5,433 bases of DNA from an uncultured Chloroflexota bacterium (lineage in GTDB: Bacteria; Chloroflexota; Dehalococcoidia; SAR202; UBA11138): assembly GCA_913046025.1 (NCBI GenBank), contig CAJWRP010000200.1, positions 1 to 5,433 on the forward strand, given 5' to 3'. Shown piece after piece: positions 1 to 5,337 of the stretch. The position numbers were made by a program, and so were the translations under genes. Within the stretch, counting starts at the first letter, position 1; every line of letters begins with the position of its first letter. Below the pieces are notes generated by a model. It made no database searches and was not told the DNA's origin. It saw only the letters and a program-made list of their open reading frames with translations.

Positions 1-483
1 CTCTAGTCCTGTCAACTCGCCAACAGTGAAGGACAGCTTGTACGGGTCACCGGTGTGGATGGCGTAGCCGGGCTCGTACAGGCCCGCGCCCAGCGTAATG
101 ACACACGCCATCTCTCTTGAGAAGCCCACGATAGGCGCGATGACCTCGTCGTTAACCCCGTTCTGCGAGGAGATGATAACGCCTGTGGGCTTGAGGTAAT
201 TCATGGCAAAGTGGGTGGCCCACACAGTGTCGTACGACTTCACCGCCAGAAATATGGCGTCGAACTGTTCTGTGATGATGTTGGCCTCGCCCAGATGCAT
301 AGCATTAACCGGCGTGGTGAACTCGCCGTTCTCGGCCGTAATGTGTATGCCTTTCCCTTTCATGGCCTCAACATGGTCAGCCCACGTATCGATAAGGGTG
401 ATGTCTCTTCCCGCCCTGGACAGGTAAGCGCCTATAACGCTGCCTATGGCTCCAGTGCCGACTATCGCCAGTCTCTCAAACAT
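1..483 (-). CDS. Ketopantoate reductase-like dehydrogenase (ApbA/PanE family), N-terminal part, cut by window edge
   Basis: The 161 visible codons form the NAD(P)-binding half of a 2-dehydropantoate 2-reductase family protein; the frame is still open at base 1, so the C-terminal helical domain lies outside. The family's founding enzyme reduces ketopantoate to pantoate in pantothenate/CoA synthesis in the cytoplasm, but many paralogues act on other 2-oxo or 3-hydroxy acids. Seen here: the protein opens with MFERLAIVGTGAIGS, a Rossmann GxGxxG (G9, G11, G14); a strand ending LIDTW with Asp32; AVKSYDT with K82; and SSQNGVND with N108, matching the conserved Lys and Asn around the substrate/nicotinamide pocket. 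The start is ATG at 483, with GGAGG at 490-494 and a six-base gap. Asp32 at the end of the second strand more often goes with NAD(H) than NADP(H), which is an inference. It is the last visible gene of the block, 139 bases after the crotonase. Family confidence is high; the exact substrate is not known, and the catalytic Lys and Glu of the C-terminal domain cannot be checked. Confidence 0.88.
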   Translation of the reverse strand, partial: MFERLAIVGTGAIGSVIGAYLSRAGRDITLIDTWADHVEAMKGKGIHITAENGEFTTPVNAMHLGEANIITEQFDAIFLAVKSYDTVWATHFAMNYLKPTGVIISSQNGVNDEVIAPIVGFSREMACVITLGAGLYEPGYAIHTGDPYKLSFTVGELTGLE

Positions 484-522
484 GCGGTGCCTCCGTGGTA
501 TCGAGTTTTGAGTTATTTGTAA

Positions 523-537
523 ACAGTAATTAGTCAT
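523..537. repeat. 15-base intergenic motif, copy upstream of the ketopantoate reductase-like gene
   Basis: ACAGTAATTAGTCAT lies 39 bases upstream of the dehydrogenase ATG and matches the copy at 1558-1572 in 14 of 15 bases, same orientation. Placement before two consecutive genes of one block would fit co-regulation. No third copy was seen before the CoA-transferases or the CADD-like gene. Confidence 0.35.
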
Positions 538-605
538 AGGTTTTAGCGGGAGGGTCGGTGCATTAATCCGTTTGGGTGCAGCCTAGTATCAGACCATTAG
601 AACGT

Positions 606-621
606 TTACGAAATTACGAAA
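606..621. repeat. Tandem 8-base repeat just past the crotonase stop codon
   Basis: TTACGAAA occurs twice head to tail, immediately 3' of the crotonase stop (TAA at 625-623 on the minus strand). It does not form a stable hairpin and has no clear terminator character. Probably a small slippage duplication. Confidence 0.4.
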
Positions 622-622
622 T

Positions 623-1540
623 TTAGCCGAGTAGCTCCTTGCGTATCTCGTTCATGCGCTGGCGTTGAGCCTTGTCCAGTTCTGGATAGGCCTCCCCCTT
701 CTGGCGGACGCCGCCCGTGAACTCCGGCGGACGCTTCTCCTGAAAAGCCAGCCGCCCTTCGTCCCCATCTGTTGTTAGCTGAGTCAACAGGTTATTCATC
801 AGCGTTTGCACGCGCCAGGCCTCGCTAACCGGCGTGTCCCGGAAGCGTACAACGAACTCCTTCATCATACGAGTGGCTGCCGGGGGCATCTTGCTGATGT
901 CTGTCGCCAGCTTCTCGGCACGCTCCATGAGATTGGCATGCCGCACAACCTCGTTGATGAGGTTAATGCGCAGTGCCTCTTTAGCATCGAAAGGCTCATC
1001 CGTGAGCAGGATACGCATTACGTCAGCGTAGGCAATCTGCTTCATGAGATAGGTTGCGCCCGGCCCGTTGCCAACCCAGCCCTGGCTAAGTAGCGCAAAC
1101 TTGAACCGCGCATGCTCCTCGCAGGCAAGCCGTATGTCTGTGGATGTGAGCATAATGTAGAAGCCAGCGCCAGCCGCCCAGCCATTGATAGCGCCTATTA
1201 CGGGCTTCCAGATCTGCGGGTAATGGTCGCCCAGGCTCCCGTCGGCGCCAAACTTATTGCCGTTTACCGAGCCAGCCGTCGGATAGAAAACGTTTTCTGC
1301 CCGAACGCGCTCGCGCTCCTCTGGCGAAATATCTGGTCGCACGGCAAGGTTGTGACCAGCACAGAAGTGCCGATCACCCGCGCCAGTTAGAATGGCAACT
1401 CGCACTTCCCAGTCGTCGTATATCTCTTTCCAGACCTCAGTTAACTCGTCGGACGTGGCCTTGTCCAAAATATTGGCTTTTTCGGGGTTGTTGATGGTTA
1501 TGTAGGCTATGCCGTTTTTCTTCTCGTAAAGTACACCCAT
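623..1540 (-). CDS. Enoyl-CoA hydratase/isomerase (crotonase) family protein lacking both catalytic glutamates
   Basis: A 305-residue crotonase-fold protein, longer than the usual 255-270 because of an insert at about residues 70-110 and a charged C-terminal tail. Family members bind acyl-CoA and stabilise a thioester enolate in an oxyanion hole. Seen here: ITINNPEKAN near the N-terminus; FCAGHNLA (C60, A61, G62, H63), with A61 as the first oxyanion-hole amide; INGWAAGAGF, with G126 as the second; then STDIRLA and ARFKFALLSQG. Aligning by eye to rat mitochondrial crotonase puts Ile129 at Glu144 and Leu150 at Glu164, so neither water-activating glutamate is present. Classical hydratase activity is therefore doubtful; isomerase, decarboxylase, hydrolase or thioester-binding roles remain possible. 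H63 occurs in several family members with FxxGHD-type loops. The ATG at 1540 is preceded by GAGGTG at 1549-1554. The gene follows the second CoA-transferase by 91 bases on the same strand, suggesting it handles the CoA ester those transferases make. Family is certain; reaction unknown. Confidence 0.93.
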   Translation of the reverse strand: MGVLYEKKNGIAYITINNPEKANILDKATSDELTEVWKEIYDDWEVRVAILTGAGDRHFCAGHNLAVRPDISPEERERVRAENVFYPTAGSVNGNKFGADGSLGDHYPQIWKPVIGAINGWAAGAGFYIMLTSTDIRLACEEHARFKFALLSQGWVGNGPGATYLMKQIAYADVMRILLTDEPFDAKEALRINLINEVVRHANLMERAEKLATDISKMPPAATRMMKEFVVRFRDTPVSEAWRVQTLMNNLLTQLTTDGDEGRLAFQEKRPPEFTGGVRQKGEAYPELDKAQRQRMNEIRKELLG

Positions 1541-1557
1541 CTGTTTTACACCTCATC

Positions 1558-1572
1558 ACAGTAATTAATCAT
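1558..1572. repeat. 15-base intergenic motif, copy upstream of the crotonase gene
   Basis: ACAGTAATTAATCAT sits 17 bases upstream of the crotonase ATG, just before its Shine-Dalgarno site. It matches 14 of 15 bases of the element at 523-537 in the same orientation. The AT-rich core holds the palindrome TAATTA. It may be a shared regulatory site or promoter part, or a coincidence of AT-rich spacers. Confidence 0.35.
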
Positions 1573-1631
1573 TTTGGGGAAACGCCTAGCGTCGCCTTTT
1601 ACGGCTCATAACGATTCTCAAGCAAACAATG

Positions 1632-2801
1632 TCAATAAATAATCTCATCTTGAACGAACTGCTCAACTTCGTCTTTCCTTAAACCAAGCAGATTCTGGTA
1701 AACATATTCATTGTGCATGCCGAGGACGGGCGCTGCCGTATTGTAGGCCTCCACACCAGTAATGCGCCATCCCAGACCGGGCAGATCGTGCATTTTACCG
1801 TCGCTGGCCCGTTTCATTTCGAAGTAACCACCTTCTCGCAACTGTGGATTGTTGAATACCCTTGGGGGTTCCAGATACGGTCCAGCGGGCACGCCTGCTT
1901 GCTGCAGGAGTTCTGCCGCTTCGTAGTCATCTTGTTGCAGCGTCCACGCAGTGATGGCTTCATCAATCATCGCTGCCTTGGACTTGCGGCCACTCACCGT
2001 GCCCAGTGAAGCTTCAGACGCTAGATCCGGCCTGTCTATGGCCCCGCAAAGGGCCAGCCACTCTTCGTTGGAGGTGACTGCAATGGCAAGCCATCGGTCC
2101 TGACCTTTGCAGTGGTAGACATTGTGAGGGCACGACCAGTCGTCGTCGTTACCAGTCGGCTCCTTGATACGCCCATTCATTTGGTAATCCAATAGCACTT
2201 CGGGAATGCCAGTCGTCAATGCCTCCGCCATGGAGAAGTCGATATACTGGCCCACCCCTGTTACTGCGCGGTGGTTAAGGGCCGCCGAGGTTATCATGGC
2301 CAATTCCATACCAACCCAAGGATCTGCCCAGAGGCCCCCCTTGATGGGCTCGCCGCCCGGATAGCCGGATATGGAGTTCCAGCCTGTGTATGACTGCAGC
2401 AGACTGCCGTAGGCTACGTAATCCTTGTCAGGCCCTGAATGCCCTGTTCCAGCAGAGGAGACCATGATAATGTCTGGACGAGCCTTGCACAGTACGTCGT
2501 ATCCCAGCCCCAGGCGCTCGATGACGCCCGCCGCGAAGTTCTCGATCACAACATCGGAGGCCGAAATTAGCTCCAGCGCCAGATCGAGACCTTCAGGCTT
2601 GGAGATGTTCAGCGAGGCGTAAAGCTTGCCCTGGTTATATGCCTGAAAAGGCGCTCCTCGGGTGGAAGGGTCAGGCCTGCGCCCGCTGCCGACCTTGATG
2701 ACCTCGGCTCCCATCATGGCCAGGAAGCGAGTAGCTGTCGGGCCTGCGATGATCCAGCTCAGGTCCACCACGCGCACGCCATTCAAAGGCAGTTTGCTCA
2801 A
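1632..2801 (-). CDS. Class III CoA-transferase (CaiB/BaiF family) with conserved catalytic Asp
   Basis: A 389-residue family III CoA-transferase, full length for the family. These cytoplasmic enzymes move CoA from a donor thioester to a carboxylic acid through an aspartyl-CoA intermediate and form interlocked dimers. Seen here: LPLNGVRVVDLSWIIAGP at the N-terminus; AMMGAEVIKV (about 28-37); DVVIENFAAGVIERLGLGY (about 83-101); SSAGTGHSGPDKDY (115-128); GGLWADPWVGMELA, where D160 sits at the family nucleophile position (Asp169 of formyl-CoA transferase); GVGQYIDFSMAEAL; and a C-terminal part with GVPAGPYLEPP. The start is TTG at 2801-2799: an in-frame TAA lies at 2826-2828, no ATG or GTG follows it, GGAG at 2808-2811 is six bases upstream, and the family's usual N-terminus begins here. 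It is separated from the first CoA-transferase only by a degraded acetyltransferase and followed by the crotonase. The substrate cannot be told. It may act alone or as the catalytic chain of a heteromer with the upstream paralogue. Confidence 0.95.
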   Translation of the reverse strand: MSKLPLNGVRVVDLSWIIAGPTATRFLAMMGAEVIKVGSGRRPDPSTRGAPFQAYNQGKLYASLNISKPEGLDLALELISASDVVIENFAAGVIERLGLGYDVLCKARPDIIMVSSAGTGHSGPDKDYVAYGSLLQSYTGWNSISGYPGGEPIKGGLWADPWVGMELAMITSAALNHRAVTGVGQYIDFSMAEALTTGIPEVLLDYQMNGRIKEPTGNDDDWSCPHNVYHCKGQDRWLAIAVTSNEEWLALCGAIDRPDLASEASLGTVSGRKSKAAMIDEAITAWTLQQDDYEAAELLQQAGVPAGPYLEPPRVFNNPQLREGGYFEMKRASDGKMHDLPGLGWRITGVEAYNTAAPVLGMHNEYVYQNLLGLRKDEVEQFVQDEIIY

Positions 2802-2807
2802 CTCAGA

Positions 2808-2811
2808 CTCC
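2808..2811 (-). promoter_or_regulatory. Shine-Dalgarno site deciding the TTG start of the second CoA-transferase
   Basis: GGAG on the minus strand is followed six bases later by TTG at 2801-2799. Because a stop codon closes the frame at 2826-2828 and no ATG or GTG lies between, this site supports TTG initiation rather than a longer or shorter protein. It sits inside the tail of the degraded acetyltransferase. Confidence 0.6.
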
Positions 2812-2825
2812 AGTATTCGATCGAT

Positions 2826-3214
2826 TTAGGTAATATCGCGCCATGCCCTGGTGGTACTGATAGCCCAGGCATGCTCACTCCCTAACAACGCCGTAAGCCT
2901 TTTGGCGCCGACAGAGTCGAAAAATCTCTGATGCTACATAAATAGACGCTGACGATGCCTTGCCTTCCGTTGTCGCAGTGAACAGCCATTCTGTAAATGT
3001 TGCGGCGCCATCCATCGAAAGCGCCGATGACCGTGCCAACAATTCGTCCTTCTATCACATCGACACCCAGCAATGCGACGGGACTATCCAGAACGCACCG
3101 AATATCGTCAGCCGTGTCTGTCACGCTCACCGTGGTATCAGCGTCCCGCCATAGCTTAAGGATATCGGGAACATCGTGGCTACGGCCTTCCCGAATGCTC
3201 CATTCGCTGGTCAT
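2826..3214 (-). pseudogene. GNAT-family N-acetyltransferase, frameshifted remnant
   Basis: The open frame from ATG 3214 (110 codons, stop at 2882) starts as a clear GNAT protein, with WSIREGRSHDVPDILKLW, a GRIVGTVIGAFDGW core strand pair and IYRMAVHCDNGRQGI motif A (about 73-87). After about residue 88 it stops looking like GNAT. The lost C-terminal part is in the -1 frame: FFDSVGAKRLTALL then GSEHAWAI, ending at TAA 2826-2828. A single missing base in the T5 run at 2920-2924 would join the two into about 129 residues. The acetyl-CoA loop is also degraded: the usual R/Q-x-x-G-x-G/A reads GRQGIV, with G83 and V88 at two key positions. A third frame may hold the last residues (YHQGMARYY, stop at 2803-2805), which would mean a second lesion. 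Its ATG overlaps the TGA of the upstream CoA-transferase (ATGA), implying it was once translationally coupled. An intact GNAT would acetylate an amine using acetyl-CoA; the substrate is unknown. A sequencing error in the homopolymer cannot be excluded. Confidence 0.75.
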
Positions 3215-4422
3215 TTAGAAGCTTCCCAAAAGACCTGCCCGTTGTGCTGCCCGAACAGAGGAGCCGGTCTAGTTGCCAATGGAAGGGCCGTATCAGAAAG
3301 CTTGTAGGGCACGCCCGGGTATTTCAACAATCCGGCGATGGGATGCTCCAACTCAACAAAGAACTGCCTATCAGCCAAGTGCTGGTCGTTAAATAGGTCT
3401 AACACCGTGTTTACGGGGAAACAGGGTATACGGACCTCCTGTCCCCTCCGGGCGACGTCATGCTTAGAAAATTGTCGAGTCCACTGGCTCACCAGCTCCC
3501 ATAAGGCTGGGAAATTGCTCTCCCTGCCCTCGCGCTTGGCGAAGCGGTCCTCTTTAGCCCAGTCTGGGCTCCCCATCACCTCGACCCATTTCGTCCATTG
3601 CGCCTCTTCTCTTGGGGAGATGGCTACGTAGCCGTCTGTACAGGGAAGCACGCCTCCTACGGCGGAGATGACTCCTCCAGTAGCGGCTTCGCGTACCTCG
3701 CTCAACGCCCGCGGTGGGGCTGGCCTTCCGAAGGCGCAACCAGCCAAAGCGCTTATGCCTTGAGTGACGAGAGCCTCATATTCCGATACGTACACATGGC
3801 TGCCTTCACCCGTCATACGGCTCTTGAACAGGGACATAATTGTGGCAGTGGCGGCTGCCATACCTGCTACCTGAAGGGCCTGGTGTCCACCTGCGCGTAT
3901 TGGGGGCTGGCTGTCAGGGTCCTCCACTGGCCCCAGTAGACCATGGGCTTGGCCACTCATGTGGTACAGAATGAGATCAGTGGCACGATAATTGGCATAG
4001 GGTCCCCAATCTCCAAAAGCGCTGATTGAGGTTATGACGAGGCTGGAGTTGGATTCCTGAAGCGCGGAGTAGTTTGGCACGAAGTCGCCAAAGTCTCGTG
4101 AGGCGGTGTTTTCTACCAGTATGTCAGCCTGTTCTATCAGCCTATTCAGGCGTTGCTGGTCGTTGGCCGATGCAAGGTCTAGTGTTACACCATACTTGTT
4201 GGCATTCATAGCCAGGTAAAGACCGCTCTTCTCAGAGTGAGGTTCGTCTCCGGGAAAAGGCCCCATGCGCCGAGACCAGTCGCCTTCGGGTGGCTCGGCC
4301 TTGGTGACGTCTGCCCCCAGTTGGGCCAACACCTTACCGCAATAGGGCGCAGACACCCCGCATCCCAATTCCACCACCTTCACACCAGAAAGCAGACCCC
4401 TGGTATTTTTGCTTTTGTACAT
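3211..4422 (-). CDS. Class III CoA-transferase (CaiB/BaiF family) paralogue lacking the nucleophilic Asp
   Basis: A 403-residue family III CoA-transferase homologue, full length. Seen here: LLSGVKVVELGCGVSAPYCG (10-29), a GADVTKAEPPEGDWSRRMG segment (36-54) typical of the CoA-binding N-terminal domain, SGLYLAMNANKYGVTLDL (66-83), ADILVENTASRDFG (99-112), SISAFGDWGPY (132-142), PPIRAGGHQALQVAG (173-187), and TGEGSHVYVSEYEAL (204-218). In the relatives I can recall, the stretch after GGH reads HQADYxAG and its Asp is the residue that carries CoA; here that position is Leu183. The rest of the fold is intact, with no stop or frameshift, so this does not look like simple decay. It may be a structural or substrate-binding partner for the 389-residue paralogue that keeps Asp160, or use another residue. 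The start is ATG at 4422, with only a weak AGGGG about ten bases upstream. The stop overlaps the acetyltransferase start by ATGA. Family is certain; activity alone is doubtful. Confidence 0.93.
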   Translation of the reverse strand: MYKSKNTRGLLSGVKVVELGCGVSAPYCGKVLAQLGADVTKAEPPEGDWSRRMGPFPGDEPHSEKSGLYLAMNANKYGVTLDLASANDQQRLNRLIEQADILVENTASRDFGDFVPNYSALQESNSSLVITSISAFGDWGPYANYRATDLILYHMSGQAHGLLGPVEDPDSQPPIRAGGHQALQVAGMAAATATIMSLFKSRMTGEGSHVYVSEYEALVTQGISALAGCAFGRPAPPRALSEVREAATGGVISAVGGVLPCTDGYVAISPREEAQWTKWVEVMGSPDWAKEDRFAKREGRESNFPALWELVSQWTRQFSKHDVARRGQEVRIPCFPVNTVLDLFNDQHLADRQFFVELEHPIAGLLKYPGVPYKLSDTALPLATRPAPLFGQHNGQVFWEASK

Positions 4423-4513
4423 GCTGTCTATGCCCCTGACAAGCTGCCTACTTCAGGACATTATGTGAAATCAGAGTGATCTGGTCGCCCACTTTGCGTT
4501 TTCAGAACATTAA

Positions 4514-4523
4514 CCAATATTGG
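4514..4523. promoter_or_regulatory. Candidate operator palindrome before the CoA-transferase cassette
   Basis: CCAATATTGG is a perfect 10-base palindrome, and overlapping it TTGGCCAA (4520-4527) is another perfect palindrome. Both lie just downstream of a consensus -10 hexamer (4538-4543), where a bound repressor would block early transcription. No second copy was seen in the window, and a palindrome this short can occur by chance. No matching regulator gene is present. Confidence 0.25.
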
Positions 4524-4537
4524 CCAACCATCGCCGG

Positions 4538-4543
4538 ATTATA
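4538..4543 (-). promoter_or_regulatory. Candidate -10 box (TATAAT) for the CoA-transferase cassette
   Basis: The minus strand reads a perfect TATAAT within an AT-rich stretch (TTTTTATATAAT) in the 212-base gap between the CADD-like gene and the first CoA-transferase. Transcription would start near 4531 and leave a leader of roughly 109 bases before ATG 4422. No convincing -35 hexamer is found 16-18 bases upstream, so this is either activator-dependent or a chance match. No intrinsic terminator (stable GC hairpin plus T run) was recognised between it and the CADD-like gene. Confidence 0.3.
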
Positions 4544-4634
4544 TAAAAACACTTGCGATGGCCATTCATTTAACTTGGGACCGCTCGTAAAGCACCTGCA
4601 AGCGATAGTTCATGATTCTGTGTGCGCTGCTTTG

Positions 4635-5324
4635 TTATGTGGGTGCAGTCTCTTTCGCAACGGCCCTGGACTCAAGGATGCCGTCGAGGAAGCCCCACAG
4701 TGCGTCTAGCGCAGTCTGTAGTGATGCCTCAACACCAGCTTCCTGGTCGACGGTTGTTGCGCCTGCGATGCACTTAGCTTCCCTTTCTGAGTGCTCTATG
4801 TCCAGAATTCCGTGCACATCGAAGAACTGCAACGTAGCATCGTCTGTAATGCCGAAATGCTCCCTAAGGCCTCGGGATTTTTCGGTCGCCACATGAGAAA
4901 CCTGCGCTTCATAGGCGTACATGGCCGCAAGCCCTTCCTGGAAATTGCCGTCGTTGCACAGGCCGTCATAGACATCTAGCATGGCCTGAGTCTTGGGAAG
5001 GACCGGTGTGAACTCTACCTCGGCTGGGTCCAAGCCAAGACCTGCGCAGAAATTTAGCCACATGGCCCTGTGATTCAACTCGCCGTGCTCCTCATCCCAA
5101 AGGTTGTCCAGAATGCTCTGCCGCACTTCCCGATCAGGGCAGTTCGAGTGAATTGCACTCAGATAACGAGGGAAATTAGCCTCGAAGAAGTAGTATTGAC
5201 TGGCATAGTCCTTCAGATCCTCCAGGCTCAGTTCGCCAGCCTGCCACGCCTGATAAAAGGGATGCGTCAGCAATGACTTAGCGTCGATGCGGTCCTGCAG
5301 TCTGGCTATTAAATCTTTAACCAA
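4635..5324 (-). CDS. CADD/PqqC-like iron-containing redox enzyme (heme-oxygenase-like fold), candidate p-aminobenzoate synthase
   Basis: A 229-residue all-helical TenA/PqqC/heme-oxygenase-like protein of the CADD type. Chlamydia CADD is a dinuclear-metal oxygenase reported to make p-aminobenzoate for folate by consuming its own Tyr27 and Lys152. Seen here: HPFYQAWQAGELSLEDLKDY (21-40), YYFFEANFPRYLSAIHS (44-60), NLWDEEHGELNHRAMW (74-89), MYAYEAQVSHVATEKSRGL (135-153) and FFDVHGILDIEHSE (167-180). Putative metal ligands are E78, H85, E139, H171, D175 and H178. As I recall the Chlamydia numbering (E81, H88, E142, H174, D178, H181) the offset is always three, which also places Y24 at Tyr27 and K149 at Lys152. 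That agreement argues for the pABA role rather than PQQ synthesis, though it rests on memory, not an alignment. The start is TTG at 5324-5322, set by GGAGGA at 5332-5337 and a stop at 5352-5354. No other folate or PQQ gene is nearby. A generic iron-containing redox enzyme is the alternative. Confidence 0.87.
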   Translation of the reverse strand: MVKDLIARLQDRIDAKSLLTHPFYQAWQAGELSLEDLKDYASQYYFFEANFPRYLSAIHSNCPDREVRQSILDNLWDEEHGELNHRAMWLNFCAGLGLDPAEVEFTPVLPKTQAMLDVYDGLCNDGNFQEGLAAMYAYEAQVSHVATEKSRGLREHFGITDDATLQFFDVHGILDIEHSEREAKCIAGATTVDQEAGVEASLQTALDALWGFLDGILESRAVAKETAPT

Positions 5325-5331
5325 TTCTTGT

Positions 5332-5337
5332 TCCTCC
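5332..5337 (-). promoter_or_regulatory. Strong Shine-Dalgarno site for the TTG start of the CADD-like gene
   Basis: GGAGGA lies seven bases before TTG at 5324-5322. The same frame is closed by TAA at 5352-5354, and no ATG or GTG occurs in between, so TTG is the only reasonable start for a full-length protein. The 109 bases upstream of the gene (5325-5433) are AT-rich near the gene (TAAAAT at 5349-5354, TACTAT at 5367-5372), but no matching -35 element was found; no recognisable gene end was seen there either. Confidence 0.65.

Noticed and set aside
203..522. Two overlapping plus-strand open frames (203-427 and 211-522)
   Set aside because: They lie antisense to the ketopantoate reductase-like gene, have no family resemblance, and the opposite strand reads a clear Rossmann protein.
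806..1390. Plus-strand open frames opposite the crotonase gene
   Set aside because: No recognisable domain; fully antisense to a well-conserved crotonase and explained as shadows of its codon usage.
1607..1635. Perfect TTGACA hexamer (1630-1635, minus strand) at the end of the second CoA-transferase gene as an internal promoter for the crotonase
   Set aside because: At 16-18 base spacing the -10 position reads CGTTAT, GTTATG or TTATGA, poor matches, and the hexamer overlaps the stop codon; likely chance.
1713..2009. Plus-strand open frame of 98 codons opposite the second CoA-transferase
   Set aside because: Antisense to conserved CaiB-family sequence, with no recognisable protein features.
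2882..3214. The 110-codon GNAT frame as an intact small gene
   Set aside because: It stops before the GNAT C-terminal strands, which are plainly readable in another frame just downstream, so it is better described as a broken gene.
3554..3739. Short arginine-rich minus-strand open frame inside the first CoA-transferase
   Set aside because: An alternative frame of a conserved gene; the arginine-rich composition is a by-product of GC-rich out-of-frame codons.
4476..4709. Plus-strand open frame across the gap between the CADD-like gene and the first CoA-transferase
   Set aside because: The only open frame covering the gap, but it has no domain, no convincing ribosome site, and half of it is antisense to the CADD-like gene.
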